A stretch of DNA of 64,000 nt from Malachius bipustulatus (Eukaryota > Arthropoda > Insecta > Coleoptera > Melyridae): positions 14,050,858 through 14,114,857 of the forward strand of contig OU342633.1 in assembly GCA_910589415.1 (NCBI GenBank). Reading direction: 5' to 3'. Position numbers and translations under genes: made by a program. This document shows, one piece after another, positions 21,533 to 32,070 of this stretch. How positions within the stretch are numbered: position 1 is the first letter of the stretch; each line of letters begins with the position of its first letter. The notes beneath the pieces are model-generated. The model searched no databases and was not told the DNA's origin. It saw nothing but the letters and a program-made list of their open reading frames with translations.

Positions 21533-22241
21533 ATATTCCAATTTGGATCTAATGTGGGAGTAAAAAAGAATCTTCAATGGATTAATTTTTCTAAAATCTC
21601 TACAGTTCCTACTTATCAATCCAAGCATTTTCATCGCAGATTTTGTTATACTAAAAATGTGCTCAGTAAAGGAAAGACCACTATGGAGTTGGCACGGATA
21701 AAGTTGGTAGAATTAAAAGTGTAGCTGAATACAAGAGGGTTGTTTTTCTTGGTAAAGGTGGCCACTCGACATATGCCAACATTTAACTGGAGATTATTAT
21801 CAACACACCACCGTTCCAAACAATCAACAGAATTCTGCAACGCCCGGAAATCAATGACGTTATTAACTACAAAAAAATCTTCAAGTCTTCTGCAAAGAGA
21901 AGGCTATGGAAACAAATGACATCTGTGATGTCATTGATGAACAATAAGAATAGTAGGAGTTCCAGGTTTGAATCCTGGGGTACCCCAGACGGGGGTGTGA
22001 ACTGCTCTGATACATGACCATTGTATATTACATATTGATGCCTATCTGATAGGTAATAATTAAAAAAGGACACTAATTGGGAAGAGAAACCAAAGCACAC
22101 CAGCTTTCTTAATAGAAAACTATGGTCAATTCGGTCAAAGGCCTTCGAGAAATTAGTATAAACCACATCCACCTGCATTTTATTGTCTAGGGCATCAGCT
22201 ATAAACTGTGTAAAAAACACGAGATTAGTCACCGTAGAGCG
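21533..22241 (-). pseudogene. LINE-1 RT palm and thumb piece
   Basis: Encodes RSTVTNLVFFTQFIADAL, VVYTNFSKAFDRIDHSFLL, SGVPQDSNL (Gly to Asp in the PQGS block), LLFAEDLKIF (first Asp of the ADD box is Glu) and NSVDCLERWCVDNNLQLNV. A frameshift near 21700 continues into a thumb segment ending RSKLEY. Both altered catalytic motifs imply loss of function. Confidence 0.85.
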
Positions 22242-22243
22242 TT

Positions 22244-22246
<3 letters not shown>

Positions 22247-22277
<31 letters not shown>

Positions 22278-24488
22278 GTGCTTTATTGACCATACGTAAG
22301 TATAATTTTACAACAAAATCATTATAATCCTGCATGATCAATCTCAAGGTGAGGTTCAGCTTGGAGTAAAGGATATATTATATCCTTTACTGCTCTGCCA
22401 CCTAAACCTTGTGATCCTAACAACTCAATAGATATAAAGTTTTCACCTAATACTAACCTAACCTACCTAGCCTAATCTGCAATCAGTAAAATCAGTTAGA
22501 TAACAAAAAGATAAAGACAAAATATAAAGTGAGTACAATTTTATTTCCGCTCTGACTCCTCTCCCCCCGCCACAAGCATCCGTCCTCCTATCCCCGACCC
22601 TGATTCCCATGACCCTACGAGTTTCCTATTGCCTGCAGTATAGGTATTCACGGACTGTTTCCTTAAACTTGCTAATATTAAGTTGTTTGAACTTGAAGGG
22701 TATGTCGTTATACATATAACAGATTTGGTAAGTGAATGATCTTTTAAAAATAGTTTTCTTATACCTAGGTGGAGAAATCAGGCCTCTAAATCTGGTTCCT
22801 ATATTGTGCACGTCAGTCCTGAAAGTGATTTTATTATAAAGATATGGGGGTGTTTTGTACATCAATATCTTTTGGAACAGACATACGCTCTGTAACACAC
22901 CCTCCTATTATGCATTGTTAGCCACCTTACTTCTTTTAATTTATGAGAAATATGTTGATATTTTCTAATTCCAAAGACAAATCTCAAACATGCGTTTTGA
23001 ATTTTCTGTATTCTCTCCCTTGTTATGACATCTATTGCTGCATGATAAACGGGGGATGCATAATTGAATTGTGATAGGACAAAAGCTTCGCAGAGTCGTT
23101 TCTTTGTACAGGTATCTAGAATTGATCTAAGTGGGTAAAGTTTTTTAAGGTGGTAGTAGGCTCTGGATATATATGTAGAAATTTGTTCTCTGTATCTAAA
23201 TGTGTTGTCTATAGTCAGTCCTAGGCTTTTAACCTTAGTCACTATTGGAATCTTTATATCGTCAATTCGAATGTCTAGACAGTTAATTAGATTCGCACAG
23301 GTTCGTCCGTTTCCTAAAATTATTGCTTGAGATTTATCGGGATTGATTTTTAATGACAGTTGTTTGGAGGCCTCGTAAATGAACTTTAAGTTAGAGTTGA
23401 CAACCCGAGCAGCCTCTCTCCACTCCGATGGTCTAAATTTGAAATATATCTGCGCGTCGTCAGCATATGCATGTATGGAACAACCTCTGACATTCCTGAT
23501 CAAGACAGATGTATAAATGGAATACAGCAATGGTGAGAGACAAGAGCCCTGTGGGACACCCCGTGTGACCGGCAGTCTAGCTGACAGACTGCCTCCAAGA
23601 GACACACTTTGGCTCCTGGATGTAAGAAAATTACTCACCAGATCTACTGCGCGTTTGCTAAGACCTATGTACTTTAAAACTTCAGCCAAAGTTTGATGGT
23701 TAACCGTGTCAAATGCTTTACTATAGTCCAAAAGGATGAGTATGGACACAAAGCCAGAATCAATCGCAGCAAGTAGATCATCTGTAACCCCTAGAAGTGC
23801 TGTTGTGCAGCTAAAACCAGATCTGAATCCAGATTGATTGTCGGGTAATTGATCATTTTTATCGAGAAAGTTGCTTAATTGCGAATACATAATCTTCTCG
23901 AATATTTTGGAACAAGCTGGCAAGATACTAATAGGTCTTAAGTCCCTAAATTCTGCGGGAGATGCTTTTTTTGGTAGCGGCGTCACTATAGCTTGCTTCC
24001 AATCCCTTGGAAAGTAATTGGTTTCAATGCAACAATTTATAATATGTGTGATGTATGGAACTATCACTGGAGAGCAGATTTTTAACATTTCCATGTTTAT
24101 TCCATCACTGCCTACAGCATTACATTTTATTTTGTTGATGATATTTAGAATGTCGCCGCATTCAACAAAGTCGAATTGAAAGTCAAGATGATAGTTTGTA
24201 TGATCCTGAGTGAATGTAAGGGGCGAAGCTCCAGAGGAGCCGATAATGGGTATAGAATTAATGAAATAATCATTGATTTTGTCAGCGTCATGCAGGTGCT
24301 CTGGAATATCTACGGATTTATTGCATCCTATACCTACATGCTTCAGAGCTGACCACAGATTTTTATTATCGGTATGTTTGGCGATATAAGAGAAGTACGC
24401 GCGTTTTTCCTTTAGTAGAGTGGAAGTTGTGAGGTTTCTTAGACTTTTATAATAATCCCAAATATGTGGCTTCTTTGATTTTCAATGC
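22247..24488 (-). mobile_element. LINE-2, 5' truncated, inserted in LINE-1
   Basis: TTTAT flanks it (22242-22246 and 24489-24493). The 3' tail is the AATAATAATAAT run at 22247. The coding strand reads HIWDYYKSLRNLTTSTLL at its 5' end, so the endonuclease region is missing. 5' truncation plus a simple-repeat tail is typical of LINE target-primed integration. Confidence 0.9.
22626..24463 (-). pseudogene. LINE-2 reverse transcriptase
   Basis: The upstream segment (24463-24095) encodes AYFSYIAKHTDNKNLWSALK and leads into a 410-codon frame (24094-22862): VGSDGINMEMLKICSP, FRDLRPISILPACSKIFE, LLDYSKAFDTVNHQ (first catalytic Asp), TRGVPQGSCLSPLLYSIY and HAYADDAQIYF (catalytic DD, about residue 210), then KINPDKSQAIILG. 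One frameshift near 22890 separates the last 90 residues (YKTPPYLYNKI, FKETVREYL). Jockey/CR1-like. Only the lost 5' part and the late frameshift spoil it. Confidence 0.9.
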
Positions 24489-24731
24489 TTTATCCATGAA
24501 GCCGTGTTGCTGAGGAGAAATCGATTGACGAACTGCAGAATAAATGAAGGAGTACATCATCACCATCTCAAAGACCTTCGCGAAATTATTCAAAATAGAG
24601 ATTGGTCTATAATTAGAGATAAACTGAGGGTCGCCACTCTTAAGAACCGGACAGACTTTGGCGGTCTTCCACATATCTGGAAAGGTTGAGGTCTCTAAAG
24701 ACAAATTAAAGATAATCAGAAGAGGCTCGAG
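24489..24731 (-). pseudogene. LINE-1 RT fingers piece
   Basis: Encodes LEPLLIIFNLSLETSTF, MWKTAKVCPVLKSGD, NYRPISILNNFAKVFE and QQHGFM, the N-terminal RT blocks. The frame rejoins the piece at 22241 when LINE-2 is removed. The 5' end at 24731 is a truncation against the primase 3' UTR copy. Confidence 0.85.
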
Positions 24732-24737
24732 ATTTTT

Positions 24738-24985
24738 GTTTCTGTTTGTGAGAAATCAATAGTTTTAGTTCTTTATTAAAAAAAATATTTAAAAAAATCT
24801 ACGTCGGTCTGCAATTTTGCTGGTCAGGTTCACGAATTTTGTTTATTTATTTTAGTGGCTTAATATTGATAATGTGTTCCATTAGTATTTGTTAAGTGAT
24901 CTATTATTTTTGGGTTTGTTTCGTGAAAATTTTTTAAAATTTGAGTTTTGGTTGTGAGAAATAAAAAGTTTGAGTTCGTTTAAAC
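24738..24985 (+). repeat. Third diverged copy of the primase 3' UTR unit
   Basis: TCGGTCTGCAATTTTGCTGG, TTTAGTGGCTTAATATTGAT and GAGAAATAAAAAGTTTGAGT match the primase 3' UTR units at 19480-19840 in the same order and strand. It continues the primase locus after the LINE-1 insertion and stops at 24985, where the next LINE starts. Confidence 0.75.
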
Positions 24986-25221
24986 AGAATCAATTGCGAG
25001 AACGTTGAACAGAGTGCACAGTGCAATTCACCTGAATCGCTTACAATCGCTTTTTACGGGCTTTGTACTAATTTTTATTAGCTTAACTTTGCATCGGACA
25101 TTGTTTGTAACCCTTTACACCCGTAGTTGTAATCGATGTTATCATACGCATCGTTAGTGTTGTGTAATTAGCTGTTTTAGCTATACGCATTGGTCCGGCT
25201 GTGCTATTTTATCTTATCAGC

Positions 25222-26319
25222 ATGAATTTTTCTGTGTTTTGTGCCGCTGCGGTGAACACTCGAAAAGTGATTATCTGCAATGTCTACCAGTGGCTTGCCC
25301 ATTCGTCATGCATAACACCGTCCGCGGATCTTGTAGGACTTATGAATGAGACAAGGGGACTTTCCTGGAAGTGTGATGCCTGCATCGACAATTGCATCAT
25401 CGTTAATAGACTTGAATTGTCGTCACTGGTGGAAGAGAAGATTCAAAATGTCCTAGAAACCCTTACTGCCTCATTCGAAATGATGAAAAATGACCTGCTG
25501 AAAATTACCTCCGAAAGAGCTCCGTTGTCTCCGACACCTTCCAATGTGCCGGTGAATTACTCGGATGTGTTAAAGAACAGAACCCACCCTGCCGTTATAG
25601 TCCAGCCTAAAAATCAGGGCCAGTGGAATATGCAAACAAAGTGCGACCTGCTGAAAAATCTTAATCCGGTTGACACCGACATTAGTTTTACTAAAGTCAA
25701 ACATGTTCGTAATGATGGTGTCCTTATTGGCTGCAAAGGCGTAGAAGATAGCAATAGATTCATGAGAGCAGTGGAAGAAAAACTGTCAGATGCATATATA
25801 ATTAGGGAATCACACGGTATTGATCCCCGGATTAGAGTTTCTGGTATCACGGAAAAATTCAAAGAAGACGACCTGCTGAAAAGTATGAGAAAGAATAATT
25901 CACCTTACATTCGTAATGATTCTGTAATTAAGTTGATTTAATATTGTCCTACTAAACGAAATGATAGTGTGTTCCAGGCTGTTTTTCGGGTTGATAAATC
26001 AACATATGAAAGGATGATCAAGGCGGGCAGTATGCTAATTGATTATGATATATGTCGCGTATTTGATGCCGTTGAAAGCTATCGCTGCTTCAACTGCATT
26101 GAATTCCACCACTCGTCCAAACACTGCCAGAAAACATGTACCTGTCCGAAATACGGCGGTGGCCATGCTATCGAGGAATATAAGTCATCCTATTTAAAAT
26201 GTTCTAACTGTTCTAAATTCAAGGGTAGTAATATTTCCACTAATCACGCTGCCTGGGATATCAATAACTGTACTGCATATTTACAAGCCAAAGATAAAAT
26301 GCGAAATGATATTCTCTAG
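25222..26319 (+). pseudogene. LINE copy B ORF1: PHD-like finger and zinc knuckles, one internal stop
   Basis: ATG at 25222 opens MNFSVFCAAAV. The PHD-like part (VIICNVYQWLAHSSC, WKCDAC) resembles the LINE-3 ORF1 finger but has lost its first cysteine pair. Then come a helical segment (EEKIQNVLETLTASFEMM), a conserved core (DISFTKVKHVRNDGVLIGC), and knuckles YRCFNC, CTCPKYGGGHA and LKCSNCSK. A single in-frame TAA at 25939 interrupts an otherwise continuous frame ending at TAG 26317-26319. Role as for other LINE ORF1 proteins: RNA binding and particle formation. Confidence 0.8.
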
Positions 26320-26439
26320 GGTTAATAGTAATCAACGCGCCGGTCTCGATGTCATGCCCATGTCCCTTCTCCACCTGTTGATCTCGATCGGTCGGGGTCC
26401 GCGACCGCCTCTGCCTCAAATAATCTGTTTATTTATTAT

Positions 26440-28179
26440 ATCAAAACTGCCGTGGTTTGCGAACGGAAACAAGGGAAATGTATAATTCTCTGTCGCCGTG
26501 CGAATACGCGATAGTTTGCCTCAGCGCAGCTTGGCTCAATGATTCAATTCACGACGGTGAATTATTCCTAAGTAAATATACCGTATTTAGACGTGATAGA
26601 TGTAGTGATCGGCTGTTTAGAGGCGGAGGTACCCTTTTAGCTGTTAGAGATGATCTCTCGTGTGGGGCGTTGGATTTGAATAATCTCACTGGACTCATCT
26701 CGTCACTAATTGATGTAGTAGGTGCTAAAGTCTCCTTATCGCATAAATCCGTCTATATCATTGTAGTCTATATCTCGTCCAATGTGTCGCTTTATGACCT
26801 TGAAGTACTGTTCGACGGTATCTTAAACTTAGATTTTGTTTACTAAAATTATACAGTCATTGTTGGTGATTTTAACATTAGCAATTATGCCTCCTGCCTA
26901 GATTTGTCGGTCACCGATAGACAAGTGACGTGTCTTTTGAATTCTTTATGCACGCTGGATTATATTCAATATAATTTTGTTCGTAATAGTAGTGATAGAG
27001 TTCTCGACCTTGTGACTGATGAAGTTCTAATTCCCGAGGATGCCCACCATCCTTCCATTACAATTTCTCTAAACTTGCACTCCGGGAAACAAGAAAAACT
27101 GTTCCCAAATGCAACACTGGGCAACTATAATTTCCGCAAAGCCAACTTTCCACTATTGTACGATACAATGCTGAATACTGGATGGAGTACAAAGATGCTG
27201 TCGATGACGTTGATGAAGCTTGCTCTATGTTCTACAATGCCCTTTACAAAGTGTTAGATAGATGTGTGCCTAAGTATACTAAACGTCACAACTCTAGATA
27301 TCCCCCCTGGTTTACAACGACGATAATCCGAGACCTGCGTCATAAGACTCTCTTCTGGCGTCAATACAAACGAAAAAATGACCTATTAGCTTACTCTAAG
27401 TTTAGACTGAGTTTAAGATTGACATCGATCTAACTTACAAGGCCTATATAACTCGTACCGAAAACACAATTAAAACCGACCCATCTAGGTTCTGGGCATT
27501 TGTAAAAAACAATAAATAGTCGTCCTCCATGCCAAGCACAATGCATCTCAATGATTCCTGCCTTAGTAATCCCTTAGACATACTAAATGCATTTGCAAAT
27601 TATTTTAGCGAGTCTTTCTCCACGCTCATTACCACAATGCCGCCCGACAACTTAAGCAGTGATACTTCTGTATTTTTACCATCCTTTACTGAACATCACG
27701 TAACAACAGCATTGAAGAGGTTAAAAAACAAATTCACAACAGGTCCGGACGGTATTCCGGCATTTCTTCTGCGTGATTGCTCTGACATCTTCGCAGCACC
27801 TCTTACTAAGATCTTTAACCTATCACTGAAATCGCATACTTTCTCATCCATTTGGAGGCATTCTAAGATCTGTCCAGTTTTTAAAAGTGGCGATAAATGT
27901 CTTGTCCGCAATTACAGACCGATCAGCATCATCTGTAACTTTAGTAAAGTCTTTGAAATTCTAATCCATGATGCTGTCAGCCATAGAGTTCACAGTCATA
28001 TTTCCTTTTTTCAGAGCGGTTTTGTTCCGGGGAGGTCTACGGTTACAAACTTGGTCTGTAAGACACAGTTCATAGCTAAGGCGCTCGACTCCGGATCTCA
28101 GGTGGATATTATCTATATGGACATATCAAAGGCTTTCGACCGAATGGACCATGCCTTACTGATCCATAAATTGAAATAA
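26440..28179 (+). pseudogene. LINE copy B ORF2 (endonuclease + RT), decayed
   Basis: YQNCRGLRTE opens the endonuclease, with CLSAAWLN (the catalytic Glu of LSEAW is Ala here), a break after LDFVY at 26846, then QYNFVRNSSDRVLDLV and EDAHHPSITI. The linker and RT lie in other frames: PKYTKRHNSRYPPWF (27273), GPDGIPAFLLRDC, RNYRPISIICNFSKVF, FQSGFVPGRSTVTNL and MDISKAFDRMDH. Stops and shifts near 26846, 27257 and 27433, and TAG around 27518. Truncated at 28179 before the ADD box. Confidence 0.88.
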
Positions 28180-28239
28180 ATTGAAGTAAATTGTTTTCTA
28201 AAACGTACTTTCTAAGAAGTACGTTTAGAAAAGAATAAA

Positions 28240-28501
28240 ATGAAAGTTGAACGATCCATAAGAAGTGGTCGGGGAAGTGATGAAATTTATACCCGTAATT
28301 TTAGGTATTTTAATAATGTTGTTGTTCATAAAAGACCAAGAATAAGCCACTCCAAACACCTCTAATATGGTCATGCCGAATCCATCTGCAGTTTCAGAAG
28401 AAGACAAAGGCGGTGATATAGAAAACGGATCAGACGACGGATTAGATGAACTAGGAAATACTACACAAGAAAACACAGAAAGACTGTTAAATAACCAACA
28501 G
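28240..28501 (+). pseudogene. Harbinger MADF-protein exon, copy B
   Basis: MKVERSIRSGRGSDEIYTRN, then RYFNNVVVHKR, is the end of a MADF domain. After one frameshift, MPNPSAVSEEDKGG leads through an acidic tail to NNQQ. The exon ends CAG at 28501 with donor GTAAATAAG. Joining it to 32716 (acceptor TTATATTAG) is in phase and continues into the BESS-like C-terminus. The antisense nuclease lies between the two exons. The 5' part of the MADF domain is lost at the LINE junction. Confidence 0.65.
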
Positions 28502-28616
28502 GTAAATAAGTACATATAGGTAACAAGTAAATAAATTATAATATATATTTATCAAAAATTTATAAAAAAAAAACACAAGTAAGTAACACAGATCAAGCCT
28601 TTCCATTATTTAACAT

Positions 28617-29212
28617 TTAATCCTGCCAAGACACTGCTCCTTCTGTGGTGAAATATTTCATACATTCATTTCTATTGCTTTTTGCATCAAGATTCTGACT
28701 ATGTCTGCCTACCAGTTGTAGGGGACACAAGTGATCATCAGTTTTCCGCCATTAGCCATTTTGTAATACTTCATGTGTTTGCTTGTTTTCAGAATCAAAT
28801 GTATGAGAACCTTTATATTGACTTTCCTTTTTTATTAGATAGTTGTGTAAACAAGACATTGCTAGTACTACATATTTGCTGGCTATCATATTGATGGACA
28901 TGTGAAGTAGGTACACGAAATCTTGCCGCAATCAAACCAAAAGCATTTTCCACCACATTACGCCCTGTTGAAAGATTAAAGTTGTATATGCGTTTTCATA
29001 GTTCAGATTGCTCTGGAGAAAAGGCTTAAAAATATGTTTGTGGAGCGCAAAGGCCTCGTCACCAATAAATGCAAAATAGAGATTTCCTTGACATTCATGT
29101 CTTTCTGGCAACTGTTATTGTTCTCCAGTGAGGTTAGGTGTTGATAAAATGTAGTATGCTGTAAAACTCCAAAACTCCTCCATCGGAAATTCTTCTATTT
29201 CCTACGTTCACG
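28617..29212 (-). pseudogene. Harbinger nuclease, catalytic C-terminal part, copy B
   Basis: Minus-strand frames give VNVGNRRISDGGVLEFY, FAFIGDEAFALHKHIF (second catalytic Asp), GRNVVENAFGLIAARFR (catalytic Glu helix), NECMKYFTTEGAVSWQD and a stop at 28617. Several one-base shifts lie between blocks. The N-terminal part is on the other side of the Sola-like element; removing that element with one TATA joins ...NYQFIY to VNVG..., as in intact family members. Confidence 0.88.
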
Positions 29213-29683
29213 TATACCGTCGTTTTAGTTGAAAAGGGCGTATCTGCAATTTTACCTATTTTGAACTAAATGTACATTTCATACTGCACATTTGAATCCA
29301 ACTAATTTTTTATCTAACTTGACCGTATCTTCACAAATAATGCGGTAGGATAGCTAAATAGAATGGGCGTATATGAAATTCTGCAGGAAATTTTAGTTGA
29401 AAAGGTCGTATGTGGTATTTTTAGTGTAATAAGGCTACACATTACACTGCAGTGTTAAATTACTACACATACGCCCTTTTAAACTAAAAAGTCGACTTGA
29501 CAACATGCAGTTATGCAACTTCATGAACTGGATTCAGGCACATATAACCTCACTTATTGAGCACTTCTCATTCTCACTCGTCTCAGGTGTTGTGGCCGGC
29601 AAATAGTAAGAGTTTTAGTCATCGATTTTGTGTATTTATGAGTGTTATTACATATAGCAAATTATTGGGAATAAGGTTTCCTT

Positions 29684-29944
29684 AGAGACTCGCGTAGCCT
29701 AGCGGTTCAGTCCGCTGCCTACCGAGCCTAAGGTCGCGAGTTCGGAACTCACCGGCTCGTGTTATTTTTCGGATGCATTTTCGAATGTATGTGAAAAATA
29801 AAACAAGCGACCGAAGGTTTAAATTTAAAATGGCATACTTGAGGCTGGGTGAATGAGTAATGCTCGAAATCCCGTGTTACCGGAGTGGAGCGACTTTGTC
29901 TTACCTACATAGTTAAGACCGATGCTCCCTCCTTTAAAAAAAAA
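29684..29944 (+). mobile_element. tRNA-derived SINE
   Basis: Begins AGAGACTCGCGTAGCCTAGC. A Pol III A box (TAGCCTAGCGGT, 29695-29706) and B box (GAGTTCGGAACTC, 29738-29750) stand at tRNA-like spacing. It ends in an A-run. The 11-bp AAGGTTTCCTT is duplicated at 29673-29683 and 29945-29955. Duplicon A carries the empty site, so insertion postdates the duplication. A partner LINE must have supplied the enzymes. Confidence 0.92.
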
Positions 29945-30072
29945 AAGGTTTCCTTGTATAAAATTAACGAAATTGAAGTGAGCTTTGTGTTATTATAAGT
30001 AGGTAAGTGTTTATTCTAGTTATTTGATCATACAGCTATTAATTGCATTCATGCAAAAACCATGTTTATTCA

Positions 30073-32070
30073 ATGGCTAACCTAAAAAACAAATTTTCAG
30101 TGAAAACCGGAACAATGAGTGGTAGTAGGGGAAAAAAGCTTCTAATCCTTGCACTAAACCAACCGTTGAAAGAAAAAATTAAAAAATATTCATCAAGTTA
30201 ACCATTGAAAAAAAGCAGAAGTGCGATGAATACAAAGATTACATTCCTCAATCAGAGAATAATTCGGACAATAACAATTCTACCGATGACTCTGCCGATG
30301 AACAGGATGTAGAAAATCATGATGAAGATAATCATGAAAAAGAAACAAGAAAACCTAAAATAAATATTATAGGTAACGTATTGATTAAACCATCTAACGA
30401 CATAGCTACTGATAAACTTATCAACCGTGTTCCTTCTGGTTTGTCATATGACCCGCTTCCACTAGACAATATCATTAACATGTTACCAATGATGACAGCA
30501 GTAGACTTTATCCTGGAAATCATTTCAGATATTTCACATAATGTTATGTAAGAACTGAGTATGATGACGTTTACAAAAAAAGGTACATTGCAGAAGAGAA
30601 AGAAGCACATTTATAAGACAGAAGAAGGAGCAAGTATTAAAGTATTGGTCAATAAAGCAAACCATCAACTGAAGTCAGTGTGTAACAAGTGCCCGAAAAA
30701 ATGCAATAAAAAAATTACTTTCACAACTCGTTCAATCATAAATAGAGAGTTCTGGCTTATGAATAAAAAGGAACAAAAAAACTTCATACTGAATTCTACG
30801 ACACATACAATCCCAAAAAGAAGAACTGTGGATCATGTTTCGAGAAGAAAAAAGACTGTTGCCTACTATTTTAAAGACAAGAACGGTTTTAAACAAAAGG
30901 TTTGCAAACGATTTTTTTAGGCACTAGGCTACAAGCCAAACAATGACAAAATGCTAAGAAATATATTGTCTAGTGTAGATTTGTCATCTATTGCAGCTAA
31001 ACTCGATCGACGAGCATCAAACAAACGTAAGCCGATCATTGATAGAAAAATCATTAAAGATCACATCGAGTCCTTTCAGCCTCAGGTTTCCCACTATCGT
31101 AGGGAACATGCACCTCGCCGAAGGTACCTGCCTAAAGATGTGACAATACAGTTCATGTACCTACAATCATTTCAAAGAAAAATTTTCAAACATAAAAATT
31201 TCATACAATTTATATTGGCAAGTACTTTCAAGGTTATCTTTGTACCTCGACTTATCGCCTTCAACGAGAGCTTCATACCTGCTGGGAAACGTCGCATTGT
31301 TCATCCAGTAGCGATAGTTTGGCACGAGGGGACAATGGGCCGGGCAAAGGAAAACATAATAAGCACATTTTATGCTTATTTTTTAACAATACGTGACATT
31401 GAACATGCCACACTATGGCTTGTCAACTGTGCAGCTCAGAATAAAAATTGGGCTTTATTCTTTATTCTGCTTCTTCATATATTTGATCAACTCTAATGAA
31501 ACAGCATTAGAGACCCTCACTGTTAAGTATTTCGAGCCTGGCCATACTTTCATGGCTGCAGACTCATTCCACCACCAGGTGGAATCGTCACTGAGAAAAA
31601 AGGCAAAGTATACGATTTTTCTGATTTCAAAGACGCAGTGAAGAAATCTAATAGCAATGTGAATGTTAGAGCTAACCTCAAATGAAAGTTTTGTATGGAA
31701 AGACAGCGCTTCACAAGATATGGTTCGTTCAACTGAGATTCCAAAGAGGCGAAAATACATTCGTTTACAAAAAACCTTTTGATGAAATCCTGGGTTTTGA
31801 ACTGAATATACTCACTGCCAAGGAATAAAAACAAGGTCTAATAATAAAAAAATACAAAAATGTCTGTTATTTTACCCAATATTCATAATTTTTTAACGTA
31901 TACCAAAACCCAACAAGAAGTCTCAACAAAGAGGTATAAGTAAACAGCGAAAAACAACGCAGATTTCTAAGCTTTACAGCATAATGCCTACAAACAGATT
32001 GGTATTTTGGGAAAATTTACCGGAGAAAGAATCAGATCAACAAGCTCGCTTAAGTAGTGATGAAGAATAA
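30073..32070 (+). pseudogene. Sola-like (DUF7869-type) transposase, decayed
   Basis: Runs from MANLKNKFSV to a stop at 32070, with frameshifts near 30180, 30550, 30918 and 31480-31620. Segments in order: acidic N-terminus; CNKCPKKCNKK with REFWLMNKKEQK; KRRTVDHVSRRKKTVAYYFK, KQKVCKRFF; a core KVIFVPRLIAFNESFIPAGK, IVWHEGTMGRAKENIISTF, LWLVNCAAQNKN; then LETLTVKYFEPGHTFMAADS, FHHQVESSL; and a C-terminus MPTNRLVFWENLPEKE. From memory the core resembles the arthropod DUF7869 family. The related copy at 53000 reads IDNCSSQNKN, so the likely catalytic Asp is Val here. Confidence 0.75.

Larger units (their letters stand above)
18281..21536 (+). repeat. Right arm of the 3.27-kb inverted repeat
   Basis: Inverted copy of 14211-17478. 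LINE-1 sequence runs continuously across the outer border at 21536, so this arm sits in its original context. The border coincides with the edge of the 1-kb insert that splits LINE-1. Confidence 0.93.
19849..24731 (-). mobile_element. LINE-1, 5' truncated, in three pieces around two insertions
   Basis: ATTTTT flanks both ends (19843-19848 and 24732-24737). Read on the minus strand, the RT runs 24731-24489 (LSLETSTFPDMWKTAKVCP, NYRPISILNNF, QQHGFMDK), then after LINE-2 is removed 22241-21533 (RSTVTNLVFF, NFSKAFDRIDHS, SGVPQDSNL, LLFAEDLKIF, then a thumb region), then after the 1-kb insert 20535-19849 (IQRRFLKMLSYR to the TTATTATT tail). Removing LINE-2 with one TTTAT restores QQHGFMDKRSTVTNL exactly. 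It lies in the primase 3' UTR in antisense orientation. Confidence 0.85.
24986..28179 (+). mobile_element. LINE copy B, 5' complete or nearly so, 3' truncated
   Basis: About 235 bp of 5' UTR precede ORF1 (25222). ORF2 runs to HKLK at 28179 and breaks off before the RT catalytic ADD box, at the same base as copy A. From 26101 on it is part of duplicon B. The element has no 3' tail, so the loss came from a later rearrangement or deletion rather than integration. Confidence 0.85.
26101..30685 (+). repeat. Duplicon B, direct repeat of 323-4775
   Basis: Collinear with duplicon A across the LINE tail, the Harbinger pieces and the left part of the Sola-like element. B continues beyond A on both sides, so B shows the original context. 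B alone has the SINE at 29684; A alone has the MITE at 3618. Confidence 0.9.

Noticed and set aside
25939..25941. In-frame stop in LINE copy B ORF1 as a programmed signal
   Set aside because: The LINE-3 ORF1 internal stop (about 11003) is not at the homologous position and neither has a readthrough context; both look like ordinary decay.
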